Positions 55,821 to 64,000 of a stretch of 64,000 nt of DNA are shown here, one piece after another. Each line of letters begins with the position of its first letter. Within the stretch, counting starts at the first letter, position 1. The translations under genes and the position numbers were made by a program. Below the pieces are notes generated by a model. It saw only the letters and a list, made by a program, of their open reading frames with translations. It did not search any database and was not told the DNA's origin. This stretch comes from Pleurodeles waltl. Taxonomy: Eukaryota; Chordata; Amphibia; Caudata; Salamandridae. The stretch is taken from assembly GCF_031143425.1 (NCBI RefSeq), contig NC_090444.1, positions 1,352,536,323 through 1,352,600,322 of the forward strand, read 5' to 3'.

Positions 55821-56839
55821 GTAAGACAGCATACAAATCATAACACAGACAACACACCAAACTTGTACAAACACACATTGACAGGGAAACGCAGATGTAT
55901 AGACCACAACACATATGCCACATGCCATACCACACCGCATTCAATGCACATCACCCTCACATACCGCCATTTCTACAAGTCCCTGCACCACCTGACTGAC
56001 ACATTACATGACGGACAGGTGGAGCAATGTCCTCTTTGATTACAAAGTTGGGCTCAAACCATTACATGTGATGACAGGTTGACAACATAGCACTGATCCT
56101 TCACACATAACACTTGCAAGGAATAGCTCAGCTATGTGAATTGCATAGGCCATTCCATTATCAAACAACTCACATAATGGCACTTCTCCACATTTACCAT
56201 GCTGTAGAAACCTCAGGCAGCACCGATATCAATTGCAACCTTAGTGGTGAAATCACCATCTACATATCAGCAAAACAGAACAGATATACGTATTGGGTTC
56301 AACTTTCCTTTGTGTGGTGCATAGTACAGCACACATTGAAATACAAAATCACCATCAATGAAAGATCGTGTGCAGGAATGTGCACCAACAATCATACCCG
56401 CAAATCCCACATCTCCTTACCATGATACAAGGGTACCAACACTGGACTGTGCAGCTGAACTACTGACAATTTAGAGGGAGGGGCCAGAAATGCATATGAA
56501 TGAGGAGACATGGGACTTACCAGGGCTGGACTCCTGATGCAGGGCAGTGCAGAAAAGAACATCATGCCCTGCCCTGTCCCACGGCTTTCTGAAAACTCTT
56601 GCATATATCACAATATATCCCATACAACTGTGCCACACTGGGCGTATGGACATCGTGCACATATGTATGCAAGTTAGCAATTGGCAACAACACTTTGAGC
56701 AAGGGAGGTATTTCAAGGGCAAAGGGGTGGGATTCACATACAACACACTGTGCTACATATGTTACATGGCACACAACACACAAAGTAGGTATACATTTCT
56801 ATAACATCACTCCTCTTCAGTCTAAAGTGAAAGCACTAA
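55821..56839. other. Harbinger B intron or unidentified sequence
   Basis: No transposase exon with the GDSGYP-type block is visible. Opposed frames of 60-103 codons at 56114-56874 lack domains. An accessory inverted repeat is not evident. Confidence 0.35.
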
Positions 56840-57378
56840 GGGCTACATGTCAAAAAAGTGGCGCAGCATCTTAAGCAGTGCCACTTTACTTGCACCCTTC
56901 AGCGCCCCCTACCCCCAACATGTGTGTGCCGTATTCAATTTATGATGCACCATGGCGCAGAGTAGGTACAATAGTGTCAAGATTATGGATGCCATAGATG
57001 GACTGTGTAAAATTATTGGCAAATTTATGATACAAATCCTGCACAGTACATATGGACACATTTAAAGCAATGGTGTGCCTCCTACTAATGCCTGCTCTGT
57101 GCAGGTTTTAAAAGTGTTTTCTAAAAATATGCATTGCAATCCCTTACATTCCTCTGCACCATTTTTGCATTTTCCCCAACGGGGTAACACACCCCTAGCA
57201 TAGATAATACTTGGTACAGGCATACTGTGGCGCAAAGGTCACCAAATGTTGCACTGCATGGGTAGTGCCACTTTGTAAACATGGTGCTGTGATTTAGGGC
57301 TTGTTGGCCCACAATAGTGTCAAGCAAAATGAGGCTAATGTGGTGCAAGGAGCTGCTAGGTTCTCCTAAATGTGGGCC
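56840..57378. mobile_element. Candidate MITE with GGGCTACAT / GGCCCACAT ends
   Basis: The left end is GGGCTACATGTCAAAAAAGT; the right end in reverse starts GGCCCACATTTAGG. Internal phrases such as GTGGCGCAGC, CAGTGCCACTTT and GCACCATGGCGC recur in inverse orientation (GTAGTGCCACTTTGTAAA). The organisation resembles the GGGCC-type MITEs elsewhere in the window, but the sequence is different. No flanking duplication was confirmed. Confidence 0.45.
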
Positions 57379-57647
57379 TCCATACAAAATACAGACAACA
57401 CCACACATATTCGGCATGGGTGAACTGTCAGACCAGAATTCAAATTACAATCAGTAGATACCTGAAGCACAACCCATGATAAGACAGGGCACTGTTGTGT
57501 AGGTATTTTAGGTATACCTCCATGAACGTTATTGTAGCATACTAAGCCTGCCGCTGTGCACTTCAACCTAGATATATTTTATTCAGCTTACTTTATTATT
57601 TTAACAAAAGCCACTTTCGCGGTCTTATTTTGTTTTCTATATCTAAC
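57379..57647. other. No gene recognised
   Basis: AT-rich spacer before the retrovirus-like remnant. Confidence 0.4.
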
Positions 57648-58463
57648 TGTTTTGGCCTAGGCCAGCACTCTGTTCTAAAACAAGATATTTTTGCTCACTC
57701 TGTGCTTCTTACAAGGCTGCAGTAAGATAGGTTGCCGGTGAACGTGGTATAAAGTTTTGTCTCTGACATTCATAGAAAACACACATCCTTCCATAGGGAC
57801 ATTTTTTCAGCTATTTTATTATAAAAACACTTCCCTGTCCCTTACACGTTAGAGGGAGATTCCAGCCAGAGAACCACAACTGTATGCTGATTGCTGAACT
57901 CTTTGCTACAGCTACCCATACAGACTTCAGGCCTTTGCTCAGGTATGGGGGATGATGTCTTCCGAGGGGAGCCTGAAAGGCAGAATTAGAGCTTAACACA
58001 CTGTGCTCTATTATAGCCTAGGCAGAAATTAGTCTATTGGTTCTATTGACAATATGGTAGCGTTATTTCTATGCTTTACTCTCCTTGTCACAATTTTAAT
58101 CTTGTTGTGTTGTATTGTCCAGGTTATTGCAGCCCATCCTTTGCTATCTAAGATGCAGTTGCTTCATTAAAACATTATTGAAACATATACTGCCTCTGAT
58201 TGACATTGTGTATGTGAGACTAATTTAACTGAGAGAAACGGATGAAACCTGAGTGACCTGAGAAATCAATTATTTCATGCGCTCGGCTGCCCAATCATCC
58301 CGCCCTTGGGTGGAGATGAGGCACTGCTAGTTAGCCAGAGCAAAACCCGGATTGGGGTGACAGGTGACACCTGTACTGGGTCAGACTCAGTCTCCCACAC
58401 CACAGGCGATTCTGCCGCTCAAAATCCAGTAGTCTCATTAGAATAACGAGAGCCTATGTGACA
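57648..58463 (+). repeat. Probable 5' LTR of the retrovirus-like remnant
   Basis: The right end is set by CA at 58462-58463 immediately before the primer site. The left end (TGTTTTGGCC at 57648) is a guess from the TG rule. There is no second LTR in the window to compare. Confidence 0.35.
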
Positions 58464-58482
58464 TGGCGCCGTCAACGTTTGG
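58464..58482 (+). promoter_or_regulatory. Primer-binding site, tRNA-Lys-like with 2-nt insertion
   Basis: TGGCGCCGTCAACGTTTGG resembles the tRNA-Lys site TGGCGCC-CAACG, with GT inserted in the middle. It lies directly after the LTR end. Confidence 0.45.
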
Positions 58483-58695
58483 TCAGGCTCTAATTTCTGG
58501 TTCTTCCAGAGTATTCTTGTCTCACTATATACAAAGACACCTCAGTACTATATACAGAGACATCCGTGGTATTGAGGATTTCCTCCTCAGTTAAATAGGG
58601 AACACCTATTTGATGCTAGAAGTTCTTCAAGCTTGAACTCTAAAAGGAAAATCCCCATTTGGTGTGCTATTCTCTGAACAAATCTACCATTTAAT

Positions 58696-59830
58696 ATGGC
58701 AAATCCGCAACAGGTAGCAATTGCAGTCAATATGAGACAACACCTGACTGCGCACTTATTGGCAAATGGCCTAACGGCCCATTGAGGTCCAGTCACATTT
58801 GTGGTGGACACACATGCAGCTAATAGAAAATAACTTTTTTATTCTTGGGTCACATTTCCAGCAGTCAATGGGAACACAAACACATTTCATCCCTATACAC
58901 ATGCAAACATACCTGGACAATACAGAGCCTATGCATATTTAGAAATACCTTTATCTTATCAAGAACATAATAATTTGCTTGATGGCACCCTCCCCCACAC
59001 GATTTTACCAGTTAGGTTAGGTCCTCTAAGTAATGATGGTCCTGCCCGGCCTTTATTGGCCACTTATACAACTCACCCTGCAGCAGCAAATTTAGCAGTA
59101 GCTGTAGTCCGTCGCTTATATACTAAACTGACGGCAATACATAGAGTATATTAGTACAGTTTGTAATGCAAACATTGAATAAAAACTGAGCACTTGCTGC
59201 TCCAGCTCAACCACATGCAGTGACGCTGGGTATTAACCCTGCAACTGTACATTAGATGATGGGTAAAGTACCCGCCAAAAGAGAAGATTTTTTTTTGGGC
59301 TAGCTCAAAAAATATATGCACTGGAAGCAGTATTTCACCATACAGGACCTCAGTATAAACATAGAATTCTAATGATGTGCTTGCCATTTGGGATGGTCCC
59401 CACAGTAGATAACTGTAATACATGGGGCACGGTATTTGTCGTGCTCTATACGACCGTACACAGTACTCCGACACTTGTCAACTTGCCAGAAGTGTTGAAA
59501 CAAATTCAAGATGAATATGGGGTTGTCCCAGCCCTAGACTTGGGGATGCAATTAATGGGCAATTTTGCCACAGTATCCTCAATTATTTTGAGTAACACTA
59601 AGGGGGAAGCGGTCGCATGTGGCTACGGGATGTTCCTCAACAGGATCAAGAACGCGAGCTGCCAAAGATTATCGCAGAGAACTATTCTAGCATTGGTCGA
59701 GATAGTCTAGGGGCCAGCCCAACGAAACTACAACTTCAGGGAAAATCAAATAAAGATTTTTCCAAGCATGCTCCTGAAGGTAGCAAGAAATGCTGGGATA
59801 AATAACAACAAACACCTCAGAAAGAAAGAG
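58696..59830 (+). pseudogene. Gag-like region of the retrovirus-like remnant
   Basis: It starts at ATG 58696 (MANPQQVAIAV...). Open stretches continue through a proline-containing segment (NIPGQYRAYAYLEIPLSYQ near 58905) to HPAAANLAVAVVRRLYTKL near 59080. A stop-rich part follows, then a capsid-like segment (59372-59710) with LPEVLKQIQDEYG. There are at least five stops or frame changes. No canonical zinc knuckle is seen. Assignment as Gag is from position between primer site and protease and from general character, not from a strong motif. Confidence 0.4.
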
Positions 59831-60079
59831 GAGAATCTCCGCGTACAGAGACCCCACAGAATAGATATAATCTGCGAAATAGTGATAATATAAAAATGCC
59901 TGATAGATATCAATATACTGATACACCCCAATCTTGTTCCTTTCAGGACTCATTAGAAAAATGCAGTGAGAGAGGTGGGCGATCAGAGTGAAGAACAGAG
60001 TACGTCAAACCGAGACAGGAATTGCAACGCTCATCAGAGGTTTCTGTTAAAAAGGAAGAGAAACCTCCCCAACAAAAAC

Positions 60080-60690
60080 CCTAATTTAAAAAGAAAAAAG
60101 TGGCAGCAGTTGCAGTTCGACATGCCACTCAAGAAGAGGGTCCTCTTGAAGAACAGGAAGTGGGCACTAGCGCTGCTAGACAGCGCAGCAGAGGTCACAA
60201 TAGTTTGCCAGAGTCTTCTAGAGCATCTGGAGGTGAATCAACTGATGACTTTCTACAAGTAATAACTGCAGACATGCGTGTCTCCACAAAATGTACAAAG
60301 TAACACTACAGTTAGAAGAAGAAATTGAACGCACAATAGACGCAATCCTTTGGTATTGCATGGTAAATATATCTTATGTTTTGTTGGCTGAACAAGATTG
60401 GCCACCTGAATTTGTCTGTACCTACCCATATGGGGAAGATGTTATTAAACCTTCTTTCTTGCCCCTTGTTCCGGAGGAACTCACTAAATCCTATACCATC
60501 GATTGGGCATTGGCGCAGGCACCCGCTTTATATCGCAACCATGTAGGATGGGACAAAGATTCCCCCTACCATGTAATTCCTATTAAAAATCAACCCCAAC
60601 CTCAACTTCAGTATCCAATAAAAATGATGCAAAAGCACCTGTGGGAGAGATCATACACACACAAATGCTATCCAAAACTCACATAGCACA
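60080..60690 (+). pseudogene. Retroviral-type protease and RT start, truncated
   Basis: ALLDSAAEVTIV near 60165-60200 matches the active-site region of retroviral aspartic proteases, with Ser and Ala where Thr and Gly are usual. After a frame change near 60262-60290 the frame runs about 130 codons through VLLAEQDWPPEF and ends with an RT-approach segment (PIKNQPQPQLQYPI near 60580-60620). The sequence is cut shortly afterwards by Harbinger C. Confidence 0.5.
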
Positions 60691-60731
60691 GCACTGATGA
60701 AAAACATAGGCCCTCATTATGACATTGGCGG

Positions 60732-61279
60732 CAAGTGCAGCTTACCGCCATGCTGACTGCCACCAACATACCACAACCGCGGCAGTATACCGCTACCCAT
60801 GTTATGACCCACACATAGAAATCCGCCACTATACAGACACACACATAAGTCCGCCAGCACAAAGGTCAGTGATAAACTGGCGGTACCAAAACCACACCGT
60901 TACGCCAACAGAAATACACCCACAGCATCATGACCCACAAATCACTGCGGTGGTAAACCATGGGCAGTACAGACTGCTGCGCTCAAAATACACACACAGT
61001 AACAAAACAACAGCACATTGGACAATTCAAACTACACACACCTGACACACATACACACACCACACCCACACACCCACAACAGTATAAAACACACACCCAC
61101 ACTACCCACAACCCTTTACGACCCAAAGAATTTGACAACTGAGAGAGAGACAAGTCAGGAGCACCCACTGAATCTGAGCCACAAAACACCATCACTTATA
61201 CACCATCCACGGCCTCACAGCACACACCCCAACACATCACCCCACACACCCCCACACACAAAACTCACACTACACCCAT
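60732..61279. repeat. Harbinger C left arm, CCGCC-rich then CA-rich
   Basis: CCGCCA/GGCGG motifs dominate up to about 60960. A CACACA-rich stretch covers about 61030-61270. Subterminal GGCGGT-type repeats are also seen in elements A and B and may be transposase or ORF2 binding sites (inference). Confidence 0.5.
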
Positions 61280-61622
61280 GGCACCACAACAACACCCCAG
61301 GAAATCATCCGGGTAGAGCGGCTACTGTTCGGATCACAGGTGCAGCAGACGTCCATTGCTAGGAAGATGGAGCTATGGCGGAGAGTCGTGGACAGGTTCA
61401 ACGCCGTGGGACAGCACCCCAGAACAAGGTATGACATCAGGAAGAGGTGGAACGACCTACAGGGGAAGGTGCATTCTGTGGTAGCAAGACACCAGAAAGC
61501 TGTACAGAGGACTGGTGGAGGACCCCCACCTCCTCTCCCACAACTAACAACATGAGAGGAGCAAGTCTTGGTGATCATGCATCATAAGGACCTGGCAGGA
61601 GTAGCAGGAGGACTGGACTCTG
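61280..61622 (+). pseudogene. Harbinger C ORF2 exon 1, Myb/SANT-like domain
   Basis: The plus strand reads EIIRVERLLFGSQVQQTSIA, then RKMELWRRVVDRFNAVGQHP, then RTRYDIRKRWNDLQGKVHSV. The Trp-spaced helices and TSIARK...RT..DIRKRW pattern are typical of the Myb/SANT-like DNA-binding domain in Harbinger accessory proteins. A TGA at 61553-61555 interrupts it; the same frame then continues (EEQVLVIMHHKDLAGVAGGL) to a donor GTAAGT at 61623. The N-terminal helix is incomplete. Known Harbinger ORF2 proteins bind the transposon ends and help import the transposase. Confidence 0.7.
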
Positions 61623-61944
61623 GTAAGTCAAATCTTTACTACTATATCCCCCCCTTACCTGCATGCCATCACAAACTCCTACCCTTACCCTCACCCCCAT
61701 CACTCCACCACCTCACATATACCCAACAATCACAACCCACCCTTCCCAATAGCAAGCCCTGCATGCAACACCAATGCATGGACCCCCATCACAGACCTGC
61801 ATGGACACCCATCACCACAGCATGCACACTAGTGACAATCACTTAGCCAACCAAATCATAACTCACACAAGCCAAAGCTGCCTTGGTAATAATAAGCATA
61901 GAGGGGAGCATACCCATGCACAAGGTGTCACATGCAGAAACAAA
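61623..61944 (+). other. Probable intron of Harbinger C ORF2
   Basis: It starts with the donor GTAAGTC at 61623 and is C-rich and CA-rich with stops in all useful frames. A plausible acceptor is CACATGCAG near 61935. Boundaries are inferred from the loss of the reading frame. Confidence 0.45.
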
Positions 61945-62776
61945 AGCACTGCATTTACATCCCCAGAGGACCGCCACACAATGTCACCGGAGAGGAGGTG
62001 CCAGCAACATCCAGTCCCCCCACAGAAGAGGCCCACAGTGATGACAGCAGCTCTACATGCCTGGATCAGGATGACCAACCTGGCCCATCAGGGACCTCTG
62101 GACAGTCGGTGACCCAGCCATAGTCACAAATCACCACAGAGCCTTCCCCCTCTGGAAAAACATCAGCACAGCACCCACCCAGCAGGCCCATAGCTCAGCA
62201 GTGTATCCACCACTACAGGGACCCCAGGCAACCCCACAAACACAGGACGGTCAAGGAAATGGGGTCAGTGGCAGTGGGCACATGGTTCAGGGGACAGAGG
62301 CACAGGACAACAGGGAAGCTGGGAGGACTGCTGTGCAACAGGGGGAGGATAGGCCTAGGGAACCGACTCTCCACGAGGCACCCACCAACATCCTGGAAGC
62401 ATACCACCATTCCCAGGAGATGATGGGCCAGATACTGGCCAAGTTGCAGGAGACCCAGCGGCTGCAGGAGGGAAAGTACCTGGGGATCAGGGAGGACCTA
62501 AGAGACATCCACATCAGCCTGGTCACCATTGCAGGGGTTCTGACAGACATGGCCAACACCATGAGGGAGGCAGTGGCACACCAACGGGCCCCTGACACTA
62601 GCCACACCGAAGAACAGCCCTCCACCTCCGCCGACGCTAGTGGACTGGAGGCCCCGCCACTGGAACAACAGGCCACCAGCACCCCACTCCCTGCAGAAGG
62701 AGAACCACCATGCAAAAGGTCCCTGCGATCCAGGCACAAGTCAGAAAACATTGCCAAGACCCCTGCCAGGAAATAA
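61945..62776 (+). pseudogene. Harbinger C ORF2 exon 2, acidic and coiled-coil part
   Basis: An acidic, Ser/Thr-rich segment (GEEVPATSSPPTEEAHSDD...) runs to a TAG at about 62120. In another frame from about 62201 a 190-codon stretch follows with a coiled-coil-like segment (EAYHHSQEMMGQILAKLQET, then REDLRDIHISLVTIAGVLTD), then a Pro/Ser segment and a basic tail (CKRSLRSRHKSE). One frame change therefore separates the two. An AATAAA at 62962-62967 follows, in place for this gene. The order acidic, coiled coil, basic parallels ORF2 of A and B, but direct similarity is low. Confidence 0.65.
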
Positions 62777-62961
62777 GACTCACCTGATTGTCACCCTTGT
62801 GTCCCACTCTGTCATTCTGTCCACCTTGAACTGACATTGTTCCACTTCCTATGCCCCCTTGGACAATGCACCTGTGATACCAATAGACTGGACTATATCC
62901 TGGACATTTCTCCACCATCAACCCAGCCAACTGCAATACCCCCTACACATATCCTCACAGA

Positions 62962-62967
62962 AATAAA
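62962..62967 (+). terminator. Polyadenylation signal for Harbinger C ORF2
   Basis: AATAAA about 190 bp after the ORF2 stop, between the two converging genes. Confidence 0.45.
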
Positions 62968-63234
62968 CACCCTTGGAACAAATATAAGTATGGAGTCTGT
63001 CAATTGATTGAAATATGTATTACTTAAACACGCTGTAAACATTGCAATCCAAATGTACAGTTATATTTACATAGGTATGACCTGTAGTGGGCAGCAGTAA
63101 ACACACCAGGAGCCAGAGTGGGGCACAAGTATCTGAAAATAGAGATGCCAAAGGGTACAGTAAGTGACAATAGAAATAGGGAAATCAGGCTGACATGTGC
63201 AATGTCCAACACAAAACTGTAATGGAAGGTGAAG

Positions 63235-64000
63235 TTACAGTGTCTTACCTGTGTGTAACTGGAAGTACTGTCGGATTATTTTAGTTCTGTTGTCTACATC
63301 CTCTTCCTCTGCCTCCTCTTCGTCACTGTCCACAGGCTCCACCGCTGCCACACGACCATCCCCAGGCTTATCCTCTTGCAGAAAAGTCACCTGGCGTCTC
63401 AAGGCCAGGTTGTGCAACATGCAACATGCAACGATGATCTGGCACACCTTCTTGGGTGAGTAGTACAGAGATCCACCTGTCAGATGGAGGCACTGGAATC
63501 TGGCCTTCAGCAGGCCAAAGGTGCGCTCAATGATCCTCCTTTTTCGCCCATGTGCCTCATTGTAACGTTCCTCTGCCATTTTCCTGGCATTCCTCACTGG
63601 GGTCAGTAGCCATGAGAGGTTTGGGTAACCAGAGTCACCTGTAAATGTCGAGAGATACCTGTTAGCCACACACTCACCCTTAGGGACAACCCCACACCCA
63701 TATACGCACATCAACAGGGTGGGGACCATGGGCTCACCTATTAGCCACACCCGGTGCCTCTGGAGTTGAGCCATCATTTTTGGGATGCTGCTATTCCTCA
63801 AGATAAAGGCATCATGCACAGAGCCAGGATACTTTGCATTGACATGGGAGATGTACTGGTCTGCCAAACACACCATCTGCACATTCATAGAGTGAAAGCT
63901 CTTTTGATTTCTGAACACCTGTTCATTTCTCCGGGGGGGGGGCAAAGGCAATATGTGTACCATCAATAGCACCAATGATGTTGGGGATATGTCCCAGTGC
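63235..64000 (-). pseudogene. Harbinger C transposase (DDE), one frameshift, continues off window
   Basis: The minus strand from 64000 reads IPNIIGAIDGTHIAFAPPP, giving the first catalytic Asp (63964-63962). Next come RNEQVFRNQKSFHSMNVQMV, GSVHDAFIL (second Asp, 63813-63811), then, after an apparent 99-bp intron at 63737-63639 (GTGAGC...TTTACAG), GDSGYPNLSWLLTP, RNARKMAEERYNEAHGRKRR and IIERTFGLLKARF (Glu, 63528-63526). An acidic C-terminus follows. All three catalytic residues are present. A run of ten C (63942-63933) puts the two sides of the PPP segment in different frames. The intron is 33 codons long and also open, so a reader without family knowledge would translate it. Family: PIF/Harbinger DDE nuclease. 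Confidence 0.85.
63639..63737 (-). other. Short phase-1 intron in Harbinger C transposase
   Basis: Donor GTGAGCCC at 63737 and acceptor CATTTACAG ending at 63639 on the minus strand. Removing it joins WLIG directly to DSGYP, the usual Harbinger junction. Harbinger B has a GTAAGA donor at the matching residue and phase. Confidence 0.7.

Larger units (their letters stand above)
57648..60708 (+). mobile_element. Endogenous retrovirus-like remnant, 3' part missing
   Basis: Probable LTR, primer-binding site, gag, protease and the beginning of RT are present in order on the plus strand, all interrupted by stops. It ends where Harbinger C starts at 60709. The class is uncertain: the lysine-type primer site and a separate gag start favour a retrovirus-like element over Ty3/mdg4. 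No envelope region is in the window. Confidence 0.5.
60709..64000. mobile_element. Harbinger (PIF) element C, continues beyond the window
   Basis: The left end is GGCCCTCATTATGACATTGGCGG, followed by CCGCCA repeats. The element contains ORF2 with a Myb-like domain on the plus strand and a transposase on the minus strand, so the two genes converge. The right end lies outside the window. It is inserted in the retrovirus-like remnant. It is the best preserved Harbinger here. Confidence 0.8.

Noticed and set aside
63639..63737. The 33 codons between LIG and DSGYP as extra transposase protein
   Set aside because: Consensus splice sites at both ends, exact restoration of the family junction, and the matching donor in Harbinger B make an intron more likely.

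Overview
This window looks like non-genic DNA from a very large vertebrate genome, most likely a salamander and plausibly a newt such as Pleurodeles. That assignment is inference. It rests on the layered Harbinger, piggyBac, Ty3/mdg4 and Penelope-like elements, on very long non-coding LTR-like repeats whose style I associate with newts, and on the absence of any recognisable host exon. No host protein gene, tRNA, rRNA or CRISPR array could be supported. Nearly every long open frame belongs to a transposable element or lies in low-complexity DNA.

Layout. 1-841: GC-rich degenerate tandem repeat. 1.08-4.2 kb: Harbinger element A, holding a decayed low-complexity ORF2. 4.25-5.16 kb: a roughly 0.9-kb MITE with GGGCC-type ends (further copies at 15.7, 41.5 and 45.5 kb). 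5.2-6.5 and 9.5-10.75 kb: two related LTR-like repeats. 7.55-8.45 kb: Penelope-like reverse transcriptase remnant on the minus strand. 11.5-12.1 kb: chain of perfect or near-perfect hairpins. 12.6-16.1 kb: a 3.5-kb non-coding LTR-like element with 5-bp target duplications. 16.1-20.4 kb: AT-rich desert. 20.4-25.8 kb: Penelope-like fragments, two hammerhead-ribozyme-like motifs and a 129-bp-arm inverted repeat. 25.8-37.0 kb: three copies of one Ty3/mdg4 retrotransposon (one nearly complete, one truncated, one inverted). 38.15-45.3 kb: a 7.15-kb piggyBac element bounded by TTAA, with a MITE inside it. 46.8-48.1 kb: degenerate purine-rich minisatellite. 48.1-52.3 kb: LTR-like host repeat carrying a 2.67-kb LTR-like insertion with target duplication. 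52.3-55.8 kb: Harbinger B. 57.6-60.7 kb: retrovirus-like remnant with gag, protease and the start of RT. 60.7 kb to the end: Harbinger C, whose transposase continues past the window edge.

How it fits together. The window is a stack of nested insertions. MITEs sit inside a piggyBac and inside an LTR-like element; a giant LTR sits inside another LTR-like repeat; Harbinger C cuts off the retroviral remnant. Almost all coding copies are broken by stops or frameshifts. The observations most worth checking are the two hammerhead-like motifs linked to Penelope-like debris, a glutamine at the integrase catalytic glutamate position shared by two retrotransposon copies, the MITE family with clean 3-bp target duplications of unrelated sequence, and the antisense ORF2 lying between transposase exons in Harbinger B.
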